64,000 bases of DNA. It comes from Mycolicibacterium confluentis (GTDB lineage Bacteria > Actinomycetota > Actinomycetes > Mycobacteriales > Mycobacteriaceae). The translations under genes and the position numbers were made by a program. Below the pieces are notes generated by a model that had not been told where the DNA came from, ran no database searches, and worked only from the letters and a program-made list of their open reading frames with translations. Positions within the stretch are counted from its first letter, which is position 1; each line of letters opens with the position of its first letter. Location: contig NZ_AP022612.1 in assembly GCF_010729895.1 (NCBI RefSeq), positions 5,332,001 to 5,396,000 on the forward strand, given 5' to 3'. Shown one piece after another: positions 7,117-15,696 of this stretch.

Positions 7117-9063
7117 CTACGGCGCGAACAGGATGCCGTCGTCGGACGCCGTCGCCAACAACTCGGGGATCGTCAACTTCCCGTAACCGGCGTGGACGGG
7201 TCCGCGGGCGGTGCCCAGGAAGGGCACCACACCGGGATCGGGCGTGACGTCCAGGTGGTAGGCCTGGATGCCGGGCAGGTGGTACTGGAAGAAGTTCATC
7301 AGGTAGTCGACCATGAAGATGACGCTGCCGGTCAGGCTCTTTCCCCACAGTGCCGACGCGTTGTACAGCGGCGTCATGGCGGCCGGATCCCCGACCATCA
7401 CGATCGGACCGTAGTGCGGCTTGCTGCCACCGTCGCCGGGGTTGGGGCCGCCGGGCACAAAGGGCGGCATGAACGGTTGCAGCCCAGGCAGATCGGTGGC
7501 CATGTACGGCGCGGAGCTTCCGTAGGTGCCGATGTTGACGAACATCGAGTCGGCGCCGTTGCCGTCGACGGTGGTGTTGATGCCGGGGGCTTCGAAGCCG
7601 ATGCCGGCCAGGCCGGTCTGCTGCGCGACGTACTGGGCCTCCCACCCGCCGAGTGAGTGGCCGGTGACGAAGACGTCGTCCTCGCTGTAACCCTGCAGGG
7701 CCGCCTCAGCCAGCACCTCCTCCGCGAAGTCGTGCGCGTCGTAGAACGCCCACGGCGTCGTACCGGTGAAGACCACCTGCAGATCCGCGATCAGCTGGGG
7801 AATCGCGATGAGCGGGTTGAACAGCAGATGCGTCCCGCCGGTCGTGCCCTGGTACGCGATGATCACCTGACCCTCGGGGGTCACCCAGGCCTTGCCCACC
7901 ATGCCCGTGAGGATGTTGGTCCTCGACATCTGGCGGCCGTTCACGACGAACGGCTTCAGGTCGCCGGGCGTGGACCCGAGGACGTACGCGGCCGTGGACG
8001 CGTTGAGGAACTGCGCCACCGTCGGGGTCAATCTGTCCGTCGGGCCGTCGTAGACCATGGTGGGGACCGCGGGTTGCGGCGGCGGGGTCTCCCACAGCCC
8101 CAGCAGTCGCTCGATCTCGCGGAACGCGCCGAAGATCAGGTCGTTGATCGGCCCCAGGCCGATCGGAAGGGTCGGGCTGTTCGCCGAGGAGGTGAAGTCC
8201 AGCGCCTCCAGCACCGCATTGACGATGCGGCCGGGCAACTCCAGCAGCTTGGCGACCGGCGAGAGCGGTTGCGGCGGGGTGGGAGTCGTGTCGACCGTGG
8301 TCGTGCTGACGAGGGCGGCGAGCGGCGCGAGGGCCTCAGTGGGCACCGTGCCCGAGGGCCGGACCGGCGGTGTCTGCGCGTTCGGGGCTGCGTCGGCCGG
8401 TAGGCCGGACGGCGGGGTCAGCGTCGCCACCACCGCGCTGAGCTCCTGGCGTGCCGTTCGGACGAACGGGGCCAGCGGGTGTTTGAGCGCCAGCTTGTCG
8501 CGGACCGTCAACGTCTCCGGCGCGGAACCCTGCTTCGCAGCCGGATCCGGCTCCACGACAACAGGTTCAGGAATGACGGGCACTTCGGGAGCAGGGTCGA
8601 TGGGCGGCGCCTGCTCCGGCATCTGGCCGTCGGCAGTCTGTGGTGACAGCGCTGCGGTCTGCCCGATCCTGTCTGCTTTGGAGTCGCTGATGTCGGTGTC
8701 CCGGACCGGACGCATCCAGCGGTCCTTGGCTCTGTCAAGGGCGCCCTTCACACTGGCCGACAGGTCGGCCGGGCGCTCGTCGACCTTCTCGGCCCTGCGG
8801 GTGGTGAAACGCTTGGGGAAGTCGAGTGGACCCACCACGCGGCCGGCCCGATCGGTCGGCCCCGCCGAACCGTTGTCGGCCGAACCCGCACCACTGCCGG
8901 ATGCGCCCGGTGTCGCCACGGAGGTGGTGGACTCGGTGGAGTCCGCCCAGGCGACACCCGGTGCCGGCGCCCCCAGAATCCCGATCGACACCGCCACCGC
9001 CGCAACGCCGACGTGAAACATCCTGCCCTTCGGGCGGATTCCCGCACCACCAACGCGCTTCAC
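7117..9063 (-). CDS. Exported lipase-like alpha/beta hydrolase with long disordered linker
   Basis: 648 residues from the GTG at 9063, chosen because GGGAGA lies 8 bases upstream; the frame is open further, to 9111. Residues about 1-40 form a signal peptide (positive N-terminus, FHVGVAAVAVSIGIL, AWA cleavage). Residues about 40-300 are rich in Pro, Ala, Thr and Ser and probably disordered or wall-spanning. The C-terminal 330 residues form a lipase-class hydrolase with the nucleophile elbow GHSLGG and an upstream YQGTTGG oxyanion region. The layout recalls mycobacterial exported lipases that follow PE-like or Ala/Pro-rich regions, but no PE or PPE domain is visible. Convergent with the SDR gene. 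Confidence 0.8.
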   Translation of the reverse strand: MKRVGGAGIRPKGRMFHVGVAAVAVSIGILGAPAPGVAWADSTESTTSVATPGASGSGAGSADNGSAGPTDRAGRVVGPLDFPKRFTTRRAEKVDERPADLSASVKGALDRAKDRWMRPVRDTDISDSKADRIGQTAALSPQTADGQMPEQAPPIDPAPEVPVIPEPVVVEPDPAAKQGSAPETLTVRDKLALKHPLAPFVRTARQELSAVVATLTPPSGLPADAAPNAQTPPVRPSGTVPTEALAPLAALVSTTTVDTTPTPPQPLSPVAKLLELPGRIVNAVLEALDFTSSANSPTLPIGLGPINDLIFGAFREIERLLGLWETPPPQPAVPTMVYDGPTDRLTPTVAQFLNASTAAYVLGSTPGDLKPFVVNGRQMSRTNILTGMVGKAWVTPEGQVIIAYQGTTGGTHLLFNPLIAIPQLIADLQVVFTGTTPWAFYDAHDFAEEVLAEAALQGYSEDDVFVTGHSLGGWEAQYVAQQTGLAGIGFEAPGINTTVDGNGADSMFVNIGTYGSSAPYMATDLPGLQPFMPPFVPGGPNPGDGGSKPHYGPIVMVGDPAAMTPLYNASALWGKSLTGSVIFMVDYLMNFFQYHLPGIQAYHLDVTPDPGVVPFLGTARGPVHAGYGKLTIPELLATASDDGILFAP

Positions 9064-9099
9064 GCGGAGACTCTCCCTTGAATCGGCACTGCACCGGCA

Positions 9100-9123
9100 A
9101 TGTGACAACACACAATGTCACAT
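9100..9123. promoter_or_regulatory. 24-bp inverted repeat upstream of the lipase gene
   Basis: ATGTGACA (9100-9107), 8-bp spacer, TGTCACAT (9116-9123): perfect arms. It lies 37 bp upstream of the chosen start of the minus-strand lipase gene and is a probable binding site for a dimeric regulator. Confidence 0.5.
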
Positions 9124-9247
9124 GGAGGGCATCACGGGAGGACGTTTCGTGTCATTGGGGATGCCCGTGCCGAAACGGCGGTAGACATGACGGACTTCCC
9201 CGTCCGCAAACCAGGCTCCCGGCGGGATCGGTGCGGACGAGGGGGCG

Positions 9248-9727
9248 TCAGCGCAGCGCCGGGGAGGTGAGGTCCACGCGCAGCGCCCAATGCTCATCGA
9301 GGATTCGGCGCAGCGCGGCGTCCATCGGGCGCGCGGCGGCGAGGTCACGACCGAAACGGCTGTCCACCACGGCCACCGCGCTCTCACGCAGTTCGGCCGT
9401 CTCGACCTGATCGACGAACGGATCGAACAGCGCGGGCGGCACGGCCAGGTAGTACAGCGCCCGACGTGGACTGTTCAACTCGGCTGCGTAGATCAGCCCC
9501 TGCTGGGTGATGACGAACAGTTCGGTGGCGAACCGGGAGTCACGCGCCTCGGTGCGCCCCCACGCGGTCGCTTGCCGCCGGCTCTGCTCCAGCGGATCCT
9601 GGACGGCGTCGGTCAGCCGAAACATTCTCTCGACGGGTCCCCCGCCCAACGTCGGATAGGCGTCGGCCGCGGGTCGGAAGTACCGCTGAAAGACCTCACC
9701 GAAGAAGTCGTACAGTTTCTTGGTCAT
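9248..9727 (-). CDS. Conserved-looking hypothetical protein (159 aa)
   Basis: The start is the ATG at 9727 (MTKKLYDFFGEVF), preceded by AAGGGGG; the longer open frame to 10060 overlaps the thioredoxin gene and is rejected. The protein is soluble, with no signal or membrane segment. It has a helical N-terminal half and a segment ATELFVITQQGLIYAAELNS followed by RALYYLAVPPALFDPF. I do not recognise the family. It lies on the same strand as, and 77 bp downstream of, the thioredoxin gene, so they may be co-transcribed. Confidence 0.7.
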   Translation of the reverse strand: MTKKLYDFFGEVFQRYFRPAADAYPTLGGGPVERMFRLTDAVQDPLEQSRRQATAWGRTEARDSRFATELFVITQQGLIYAAELNSPRRALYYLAVPPALFDPFVDQVETAELRESAVAVVDSRFGRDLAAARPMDAALRRILDEHWALRVDLTSPALR

Positions 9728-9804
9728 CGCGGCCCCCTTGGTTCGCCGACACCTCAAGTGTGCGCGCCGAACCACCGGCTGGCCAGATGTCCGCCGAATC
9801 GGCG

Positions 9805-10239
9805 CTACGTCGGAGGCGCGAGTGCCTGGTCCAGCCAGGTGCGCAACGCAGCCACCGGCGCGGCGCCCGCCCGACGGGCGAGAACGGTCCCACCGGCGAT
9901 GACGAGCAGGGTCGGAACAGCCTGAACTGAGAATCGCGCGGCAGTCTGCCGTGCGGCGTCCACATCGACTTTCACCAGCTTGAGCCCGCCCGCGCGCTCG
10001 GCGGCGAGCTGTTCGAGGGCCGGACTCACCATCCGGCAAGGACCGCACCAGGTCGCCCACAGGTCCACCAGCACAGGCACTTTGGAGCGCTCGGCAACCT
10101 CGGCGAAGTCGTCGTCACCGGCCACGGCAATCCACGGCAGCGGCTCTTTGCACTTGGCGCAGCGGGGCGTCCCGTTGGCGGCCGCGGGCAGCCGATTGAC
10201 CGTTGCACACTGCCGGCACTTCACGTTGGTGGTTGTCAT
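9805..10239 (-). CDS. Thioredoxin with N-terminal zinc ribbon (Trx2 type)
   Basis: 144 residues. An N-terminal zinc-binding ribbon has two CxxC pairs (CRQC at 8-11, CAKC at about 27-30), followed by a thioredoxin domain with the active site ATWCGPC, the buried Asp region LVDLWA, and the cis-Pro loop VQAVPTLL. This is the architecture of E. coli thioredoxin 2 (TrxC), a cytoplasmic disulphide reductase in which the ribbon responds to oxidation. It may be co-transcribed with the hypothetical gene downstream; the FMN enzyme gene lies 31 bp upstream on the same strand. Confidence 0.93.
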   Translation of the reverse strand: MTTTNVKCRQCATVNRLPAAANGTPRCAKCKEPLPWIAVAGDDDFAEVAERSKVPVLVDLWATWCGPCRMVSPALEQLAAERAGGLKLVKVDVDAARQTAARFSVQAVPTLLVIAGGTVLARRAGAAPVAALRTWLDQALAPPT

Positions 10240-10270
10240 CTGAGCTCCACGGTCCTGGTAGCCGGAACGG

Positions 10271-11872
10271 CTATTCCGTCGTCTCGTTCGGTTCGGTCAC
10301 CTTGAGCGGTTCATGCTCGACGACCTCGTTGGTGCCGGGCAGATCGTCGTAACGGCGCATGTACGTGTCGATCTCGGCGATGATCTCCGGACCGGGGGTG
10401 CCCCATATCTCCTGGTAGCCGTACACCTCTGCGAGCGGCCGGTGCCCGCGGTCTCCGTCGAGGATCTCCACATGCTTCGGGCTCAGCATGGCCGGGTGGC
10501 GCACGCCAGCCGCCTCCGACACCTTCAACAGGTCGCGCCGCAACGTCAGCACGTAGTTGGCCAGCCGATGCGACTTCAGTTCCGGGTCCAGCCCGCCTGC
10601 CAGCCATGGGTTCTGCGTGGCGACGCCGGTCGGACAGCGGTCGGTGTGGCACTTCTGCGCCTGGATGCAGCCGATCGCCAGCATCGCCTCCCGTGCCACG
10701 TTGATCAGGTCGACGCCCAGGGCGAAGGCCACGATCGCGTTGGCAGGCAGGCCGAGCTTGCCGGAGCCGATCCACGTGACCCGGTCGGTGAGACCCCGCT
10801 GGGCGAACATGCCGTAAACCCCGGCGAATCCCGTCCGGAACGGGAACGACACGTGGTCGGCGAAGACCAGCGGCGCGGCACCTGTCCCGCCCTCCCCGCC
10901 GTCGATCGTGATGAAGTCCACGCCGCGCTGCCCGTCATCCATCCGGTCCGCCAGTGACTCCCAGAAACCCGACTCCCCCACCGCGGACTTGATACCGACT
11001 GGCAGGCCGGTGGCATCCGCGATCCGCTCCACGACGTCGAGCATCTCGTCGACGTTGCGGAACGCGGTGTGCCGCGAGGGGCTCGCGATGTCCTTGCCCT
11101 GCTCGACACCCCGGATGCGGGCGATCTCCGCATTCACCTTGGCGCCCGGAAGATGTCCACCCAGGCCCGGTTTGGCGCCCTGGCTCAGCTTGATCTCGAT
11201 GGCACGCACCGGGCCGGAGCCGACGATGTCGACCAACCGGTCCAGATCGAGATTGCCGTGCTCGTCACGGCAGCCGAAGTAGCCGGTGCCGATCTGGAAC
11301 ACCAGGTCGCCGCCCTGGCGGTGATGGTCCGACAGGCCGCCCTCGCCGGTGTTGTGCCAAAAGCCACCGATCTTGGCGCCTTTGTTGATCGCCTCGATCG
11401 CCTGCGGGCTGAGCGAGCCGAACGACATCGCCGACACGTTGACGACAGACGCCGGACGGAAGGCGTGCCGACGCCCCCGGTGACCTCCGAGCACCTTGGC
11501 GCCCGGCACCTCGATATCGCGTCCGTGGATCGGGGACGCGGGTACGACGTCGGAGAATGTCGCCTGCTTGATGATCGGATACGCGGCGTTCTCGGTGTCG
11601 TTGTCGGTGCCGAACGCGAAGTAGTTGTTCTCCTTTTTCGCCGACGTGTACACCCAACGCCGCTGGTCGCGGCTGAACGGCCGCTCGGCGTCGTTGCTGG
11701 TGATGATGTACTGGCGCAACTCGGGGCCGACCGACTCCAGCAGGTACCTGGCCCGCGCGACGACCGGGAAGTTGCGGCGCAGCGCATGCTCCTTCTGCAG
11801 CAGGTCCTGCAACGCGACGCCGGCGAGTGCGGCCACAGGAGCGGCCAGCGCGGCGAACGTCCGCTTCTTCAT
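10271..11872 (-). CDS. FMN-binding glutamate-synthase-family protein
   Basis: 533 residues from the ATG at 11872 (MKKRTFAALAAP); the upstream extension to 11956 is rejected because it lacks a good ribosome-binding site. An N-terminal hydrophobic stretch (about 4-22) could anchor it in the membrane. The remainder is the FMN/Fe-S domain of glutamate synthase (GltS): SAMSFGSLSPQAIEA, GEGG, KPGLGGHLPG, the IDGGEGGTGAAP phosphate-binding loop, and a Cys cluster CIQAQKCHTDRCPTGVA for the 3Fe-4S centre. There is no glutamine amidotransferase domain, as usual for this stand-alone subfamily, whose physiological substrate is not established. Divergent from the small ferredoxin gene. Confidence 0.9.
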   Translation of the reverse strand: MKKRTFAALAAPVAALAGVALQDLLQKEHALRRNFPVVARARYLLESVGPELRQYIITSNDAERPFSRDQRRWVYTSAKKENNYFAFGTDNDTENAAYPIIKQATFSDVVPASPIHGRDIEVPGAKVLGGHRGRRHAFRPASVVNVSAMSFGSLSPQAIEAINKGAKIGGFWHNTGEGGLSDHHRQGGDLVFQIGTGYFGCRDEHGNLDLDRLVDIVGSGPVRAIEIKLSQGAKPGLGGHLPGAKVNAEIARIRGVEQGKDIASPSRHTAFRNVDEMLDVVERIADATGLPVGIKSAVGESGFWESLADRMDDGQRGVDFITIDGGEGGTGAAPLVFADHVSFPFRTGFAGVYGMFAQRGLTDRVTWIGSGKLGLPANAIVAFALGVDLINVAREAMLAIGCIQAQKCHTDRCPTGVATQNPWLAGGLDPELKSHRLANYVLTLRRDLLKVSEAAGVRHPAMLSPKHVEILDGDRGHRPLAEVYGYQEIWGTPGPEIIAEIDTYMRRYDDLPGTNEVVEHEPLKVTEPNETTE

Positions 11873-12065
11873 GTGGCCCACCCTGCCATATTCGACCAGG
11901 CCCAATGCCCGATCGCCGAGACGATATACAGTCTGCCGACAAGCGCAGCGTGCCAATCACTTTCGCACTCGCCACGCTGGTCAACGCGCCTTCGACCGTC
12001 TACGGTTCACCCGAGTGCGATCTTGTGATTCAGCCCTGCGATCGCACAGAGCAGAGGAGAGATCC

Positions 12066-12260
12066 TTGCGGGTACGAGTCGACCGTGATCGCTGCGAGGG
12101 CAACGCCTTCTGCGTGAAGATCGCACCAGAGGTGTTCGAACTCGACGACGACGAATATGCCGTCGTCATCGCCGATCCGGTCCCCGCCGGGCAGGAGAAG
12201 CTCGCCGTACAGGCCGTCGCCGACTGCCCTCGCGCGGCCCTGTCGCCATCCGATCAGTGA
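12066..12260 (+). CDS. Small ferredoxin, 3Fe-4S type (64 aa)
   Basis: A 64-residue protein that probably starts at the TTG at 12066, because GAGGAGAGAT precedes it. Cluster ligands are RCEGNAFC and DCPRAAL, i.e. CX2NX2C...CP, the pattern of the ferredoxins that feed actinobacterial P450s. The residue at the usual fourth-Cys position is Asn, so a 3Fe-4S cluster is expected. No P450 is adjacent; the nearest one is at 17231. The upstream 193-bp divergent region holds its promoter together with that of the GltS-like gene. Confidence 0.85.
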   Translation: MRVRVDRDRCEGNAFCVKIAPEVFELDDDEYAVVIADPVPAGQEKLAVQAVADCPRAALSPSDQ

Positions 12261-12308
12261 GGGGGCCCGGCGATCACGGTGGACAGCGTGCGTCGCAACT
12301 GGGCCGGC

Positions 12309-12719
12309 TCACTGTCCGGGGCTCATCATCGGGCCGGGCCCCATATCATCGTCCATACCCGGCTTGGTCAGGCCGCACTGTGTGCGCAGATCCTGAACCG
12401 GCTGGTGAATGTTCTTCATGGCGGTCGCCACGTCCGGATGAGTGTCGTTGTAGCTCTCGATCACCTCGCGGCGCGCCTCCGGCGTGGATTGGCTCCGGGC
12501 GTTGGTGAACACCTGCTGGACGTCGGGATGTGCGTCCAGATAGTCCGCCATCTGGGTCATCGCGCCGGCGTGGGCTCGCATCATCGCCGCCGGTGAACAC
12601 TGCTCCGCGGACGGGGCGGCATTCACCGTGCCCGCCGACGCCAGGGCCATCAGGCCTGCCGCACCGACAGCGGCCAGCATGCGCGGGACCCTGCCCCCCT
12701 CAACTCGTCGACCTGTCAT
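12309..12719 (-). CDS. Secreted hemophore-like small protein
   Basis: 136 residues from the ATG at 12719 (GGAGG 3-7 bases upstream). A clear signal peptide (MLAAVGAAGLMALASAGTVNA, cleaved after AA) is followed by a small helical domain with two Cys residues (QCSPAAM and RTQCGLT). The segments DYLDAHPDVQQVFTNAR and THPDVATAMKNIHQPV are typical of the mycobacterial haem-binding/hemophore-related family (Rv0203-like fold). It ends in a Met-Gly-Pro-rich tail. The proposed role is haem binding outside the membrane. It lies divergently upstream of the cation ATPase. Confidence 0.8.
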   Translation of the reverse strand: MTGRRVEGGRVPRMLAAVGAAGLMALASAGTVNAAPSAEQCSPAAMMRAHAGAMTQMADYLDAHPDVQQVFTNARSQSTPEARREVIESYNDTHPDVATAMKNIHQPVQDLRTQCGLTKPGMDDDMGPGPMMSPGQ

Positions 12720-12819
12720 CGCTCCTCCTTCATTACGACGGCTCAACCAGCACTGGTTTTCCGCTGAACCCAGATTCGAAACGTCGAAAGTGCTCCCCGA
12801 AGGATGCCGGTGACACCCA

Positions 12820-15696
12820 GTGGCGAAGTCACTGCGCCGGGGGATGGGGCAGGAGCATCATCGGTGGGTGGGAGTCGTGGTGGAACCGCCCCGGGATCCA
12901 TCGGTGCGGGAGGGCCCCGAGGTCGCCCGCGACCTCGGGGTCGATCCCGCGACGGGTCTGGCGCCAGCGGAGGCCGCACGCCGCCTGCACGGCGACGGCC
13001 CCAACGAACTCCGGGCCGCACCGCCGGTGCCGACATGGCGACGAGTTCTCCGCCAGTTCCAGGACCCGCTGGTCTACCTGCTTCTCGTCGCGGTCGTCAT
13101 CTCGACGGCAGCCTGGCTGGCCGAGGGCGGGGCCGGCGCACCGGTCGACGCCCTGGTCATCTCCGCGATCGTCGTGCTCAACGGCATCCTGGGATTCGTC
13201 CAGGAGAACCGTGCCGAAGCCGCCGTCAAGGCGCTGCAGTCGATGACCGACGCGACCTCGACGGTGCTGCGTGAGGGCGAACTGCGCACGGTGCCCTCGC
13301 GGGAGCTGGTGCGCGGCGACATCCTCGTCCTCAACGAGGGCGACGCTGTGGGCGCCGATGCGCGGGTGTTGACCGCAGCGGCGCTGCGCGTTTCCGAGGC
13401 GTCCCTGACCGGGGAAAGCGAACCCGTGACGAAGTCCGCTGCCACGTTGACCGAGCACCTGCCACTCGGCGACCGCAGGGACATGGTGTTCCGCGGCACG
13501 TCCGTGGTCCAGGGTGTGGGCCGTGCCGTGGTCACCGCCACCGGCATGGGCACCGAGGTCGGTTCCATCGCCGAGATGCTTGAGGACACCCGGGAGGAAC
13601 CCAGCCCGCTGCAGAAGGAGATCACGCGGGTCAGCAGGCTGCTGGGCATCACCGTCGTCGTTATCGCCGTGGTGGTCATGGTCGTCACGGCGCTGGTCAA
13701 CGAGATCTCCACCTTCGGTCATCTGGTCACCGTCCTGCTGCTCGGGGTGTCACTCGCGGTCGCGGCCGTCCCCGAGGGACTGCCCGCCATCCTGTCGGTG
13801 GTCCTGGCCATCGGAGTCCAGCAGTTGGCCCGGCACAAGGCCATCGTCAAGAAGTTGCACTCGGTGGAGACACTGGGCTCGGCCACCGTCATCGCCTCGG
13901 ACAAGACCGGCACCCTGACCAAGAACGAGATGACGATCCAGCGCATCCGGACCTTCTCGGGTGAGGTCGAGTTGACCGGCGTCGGGTACCGCCCGGAGGG
14001 CACCGCGCTGGTCGACGGTGCGCCGCTGTCCAACCCCGCACTGCAGCGCGAGGCGCGGATGGTGCTGGCCGGCGGTTCACTGGCCAACGACGCCCAGCTC
14101 ACCCACCGTGACGGCCAGTGGCAGATCCAGGGCGACCCGACCGAGGCGGCGTTCCTGGTGGCTTCGCACAAGCTCGCGGGTGCCGTCGACCGGGTGCGGC
14201 AGTTCCGCCGGCGGGACGAGATCCCGTTCACCTCCGAACGGAAGATGATGTCCGCGCTGGTGACCGGCGGCGCCGAAGGCACCGCGGTGGTTTCCAAGGG
14301 CGCGCCCGACGTGCTGCTGCAGCGCTGCGTCGCGGTACAAGTCGGCGATCAGACACTGCCGCTGGACGCCGACCGGCGCGCCGCCGCGTTGGCCGCCGTC
14401 GAGGAACTCTCGGCGCAGTCCTTCCGCACCCTCGGCGTCGCCTACCGCTGGGTCGACGATCCGGACACCGTCGGCCCGCTCGACGTCGCCGACGAACGGA
14501 ACCTCGTCTACCTGGGCGTCGTCGGCATCATCGACCCGCCCCGGCCCGAGGTGGCCGGGGCCATCGCCGAGGCGCACCGGGCCGGTGTCCGGGTCATGAT
14601 GATCACCGGAGATCACCCCACCACGGCCGCGCGCATCGCCGCGGACCTCGGCATCGTCGAACCCGGGGCCACCGCGCTCACCGGCACCGAACTCGACGCG
14701 CTGCCCCCTGATCAGCTCGAAGAGGTGACGGCCACGACGTCGGTCTACGCCCGCGTCGCTCCGCGCAACAAACTCCAGATCGTCGACGCGCTGCAGGCCC
14801 GCGGCGAGGTCGTGGCGATGACCGGCGACGGCGTCAACGACGCCCCGGCACTGAAGTCGGCCGACATCGGTGTCGCGATGGGGATCACCGGGACACCCGT
14901 GACCAGAGAAGCCGCGAAGATGATCCTGGCCGACGACAACTTCGCGACCATCGTCGCCGCGGTCCGCCAGGGCCGAGCCATCTTCGACGACATCAAGAAG
15001 TTCCTGCGCTACCTGCTCTCGTCGAACATGGGTGAGGTCTTCACGGTGTTCTTCGGCGTCGTGTTGGCCGGATTCATCGGGATCGGCGCCGGCTCGGGTC
15101 AGGAGATCGTGGTTCCGCTGCTGGCCACCCAGATCCTGTGGATCAATCTCGTCACCGATTCCGGACCCGCGCTGGCGATGGGCGTCGACCCCGAGATCGA
15201 CGACGTGATGAAACGGCCCCCGCGGCGGTCGACCGACCGCCTCATCGATGGCGAGATGTGGCGCGGCATCATGTCCGTCGGCCTGGTCATGGGCATCGCC
15301 ACGCTGCTGACAATGGACATCTTCCTACCGGGTGGTCTGGTCGAGGGCTCGGACTCGCTGGAGATGGCGCGCACCGCCGGGTTCACCACACTGGTGTTCG
15401 CCCAGTTCTTCAACGCCTTCAACTCCCGCTCGGAGACCACCAGCGCGTTCCGGCACCTGTTCAGCAACCGATGGCTGTGGGCGTCGGTCGGTCTGGGTGT
15501 GGTGCTGCAGGTCGCGGTGGTCGAAATGCCGCTGCTGCAGCGTGCTTTCGGCACGGTGCCGCTGGACGCGGCGCACTGGGCGGTGGCAGTCGCGATGGCC
15601 TCGACGGTGCTGTGGTTCGATGAACTCCGCAAGCTGGTGCTGCGGGCAGGGCGGCGCAAAGCCGCCTCCACAACAGATCGGACGAGCCGGGGATGA
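12820..15696 (+). CDS. Cation-transporting P-type ATPase (PacL/CtpF-like P2A)
   Basis: Up to 958 residues. An N-terminal cation-ATPase domain comes first, then the actuator domain with SLTGESEPV, membrane helices with VPEGLPAILS, the phosphorylation site DKTGTLTKN, the nucleotide-binding domain (KGAPDVLL), MITGDHPTTA, the hinge TGDGVNDAPAL, and a six-helix C-terminal block. VPEGLPA in M4 and the overall length fit Ca2+/Mn2+/alkali-type P2 pumps such as mycobacterial CtpF. The start is uncertain: GTG 12820 has no obvious ribosome-binding site, while GTG 12868 follows GCAGGAG. It is coupled to the CDF transporter gene by a 4-bp overlap, suggesting a shared metal-homeostasis role. Confidence 0.92.
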   Translation: MAKSLRRGMGQEHHRWVGVVVEPPRDPSVREGPEVARDLGVDPATGLAPAEAARRLHGDGPNELRAAPPVPTWRRVLRQFQDPLVYLLLVAVVISTAAWLAEGGAGAPVDALVISAIVVLNGILGFVQENRAEAAVKALQSMTDATSTVLREGELRTVPSRELVRGDILVLNEGDAVGADARVLTAAALRVSEASLTGESEPVTKSAATLTEHLPLGDRRDMVFRGTSVVQGVGRAVVTATGMGTEVGSIAEMLEDTREEPSPLQKEITRVSRLLGITVVVIAVVVMVVTALVNEISTFGHLVTVLLLGVSLAVAAVPEGLPAILSVVLAIGVQQLARHKAIVKKLHSVETLGSATVIASDKTGTLTKNEMTIQRIRTFSGEVELTGVGYRPEGTALVDGAPLSNPALQREARMVLAGGSLANDAQLTHRDGQWQIQGDPTEAAFLVASHKLAGAVDRVRQFRRRDEIPFTSERKMMSALVTGGAEGTAVVSKGAPDVLLQRCVAVQVGDQTLPLDADRRAAALAAVEELSAQSFRTLGVAYRWVDDPDTVGPLDVADERNLVYLGVVGIIDPPRPEVAGAIAEAHRAGVRVMMITGDHPTTAARIAADLGIVEPGATALTGTELDALPPDQLEEVTATTSVYARVAPRNKLQIVDALQARGEVVAMTGDGVNDAPALKSADIGVAMGITGTPVTREAAKMILADDNFATIVAAVRQGRAIFDDIKKFLRYLLSSNMGEVFTVFFGVVLAGFIGIGAGSGQEIVVPLLATQILWINLVTDSGPALAMGVDPEIDDVMKRPPRRSTDRLIDGEMWRGIMSVGLVMGIATLLTMDIFLPGGLVEGSDSLEMARTAGFTTLVFAQFFNAFNSRSETTSAFRHLFSNRWLWASVGLGVVLQVAVVEMPLLQRAFGTVPLDAAHWAVAVAMASTVLWFDELRKLVLRAGRRKAASTTDRTSRG

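Noticed and set aside
9100..9123. CRP (cAMP receptor protein) site
   Set aside because: The arms TGTGA and TCACA fit, but they are 12 bases apart rather than the 6 that CRP requires.
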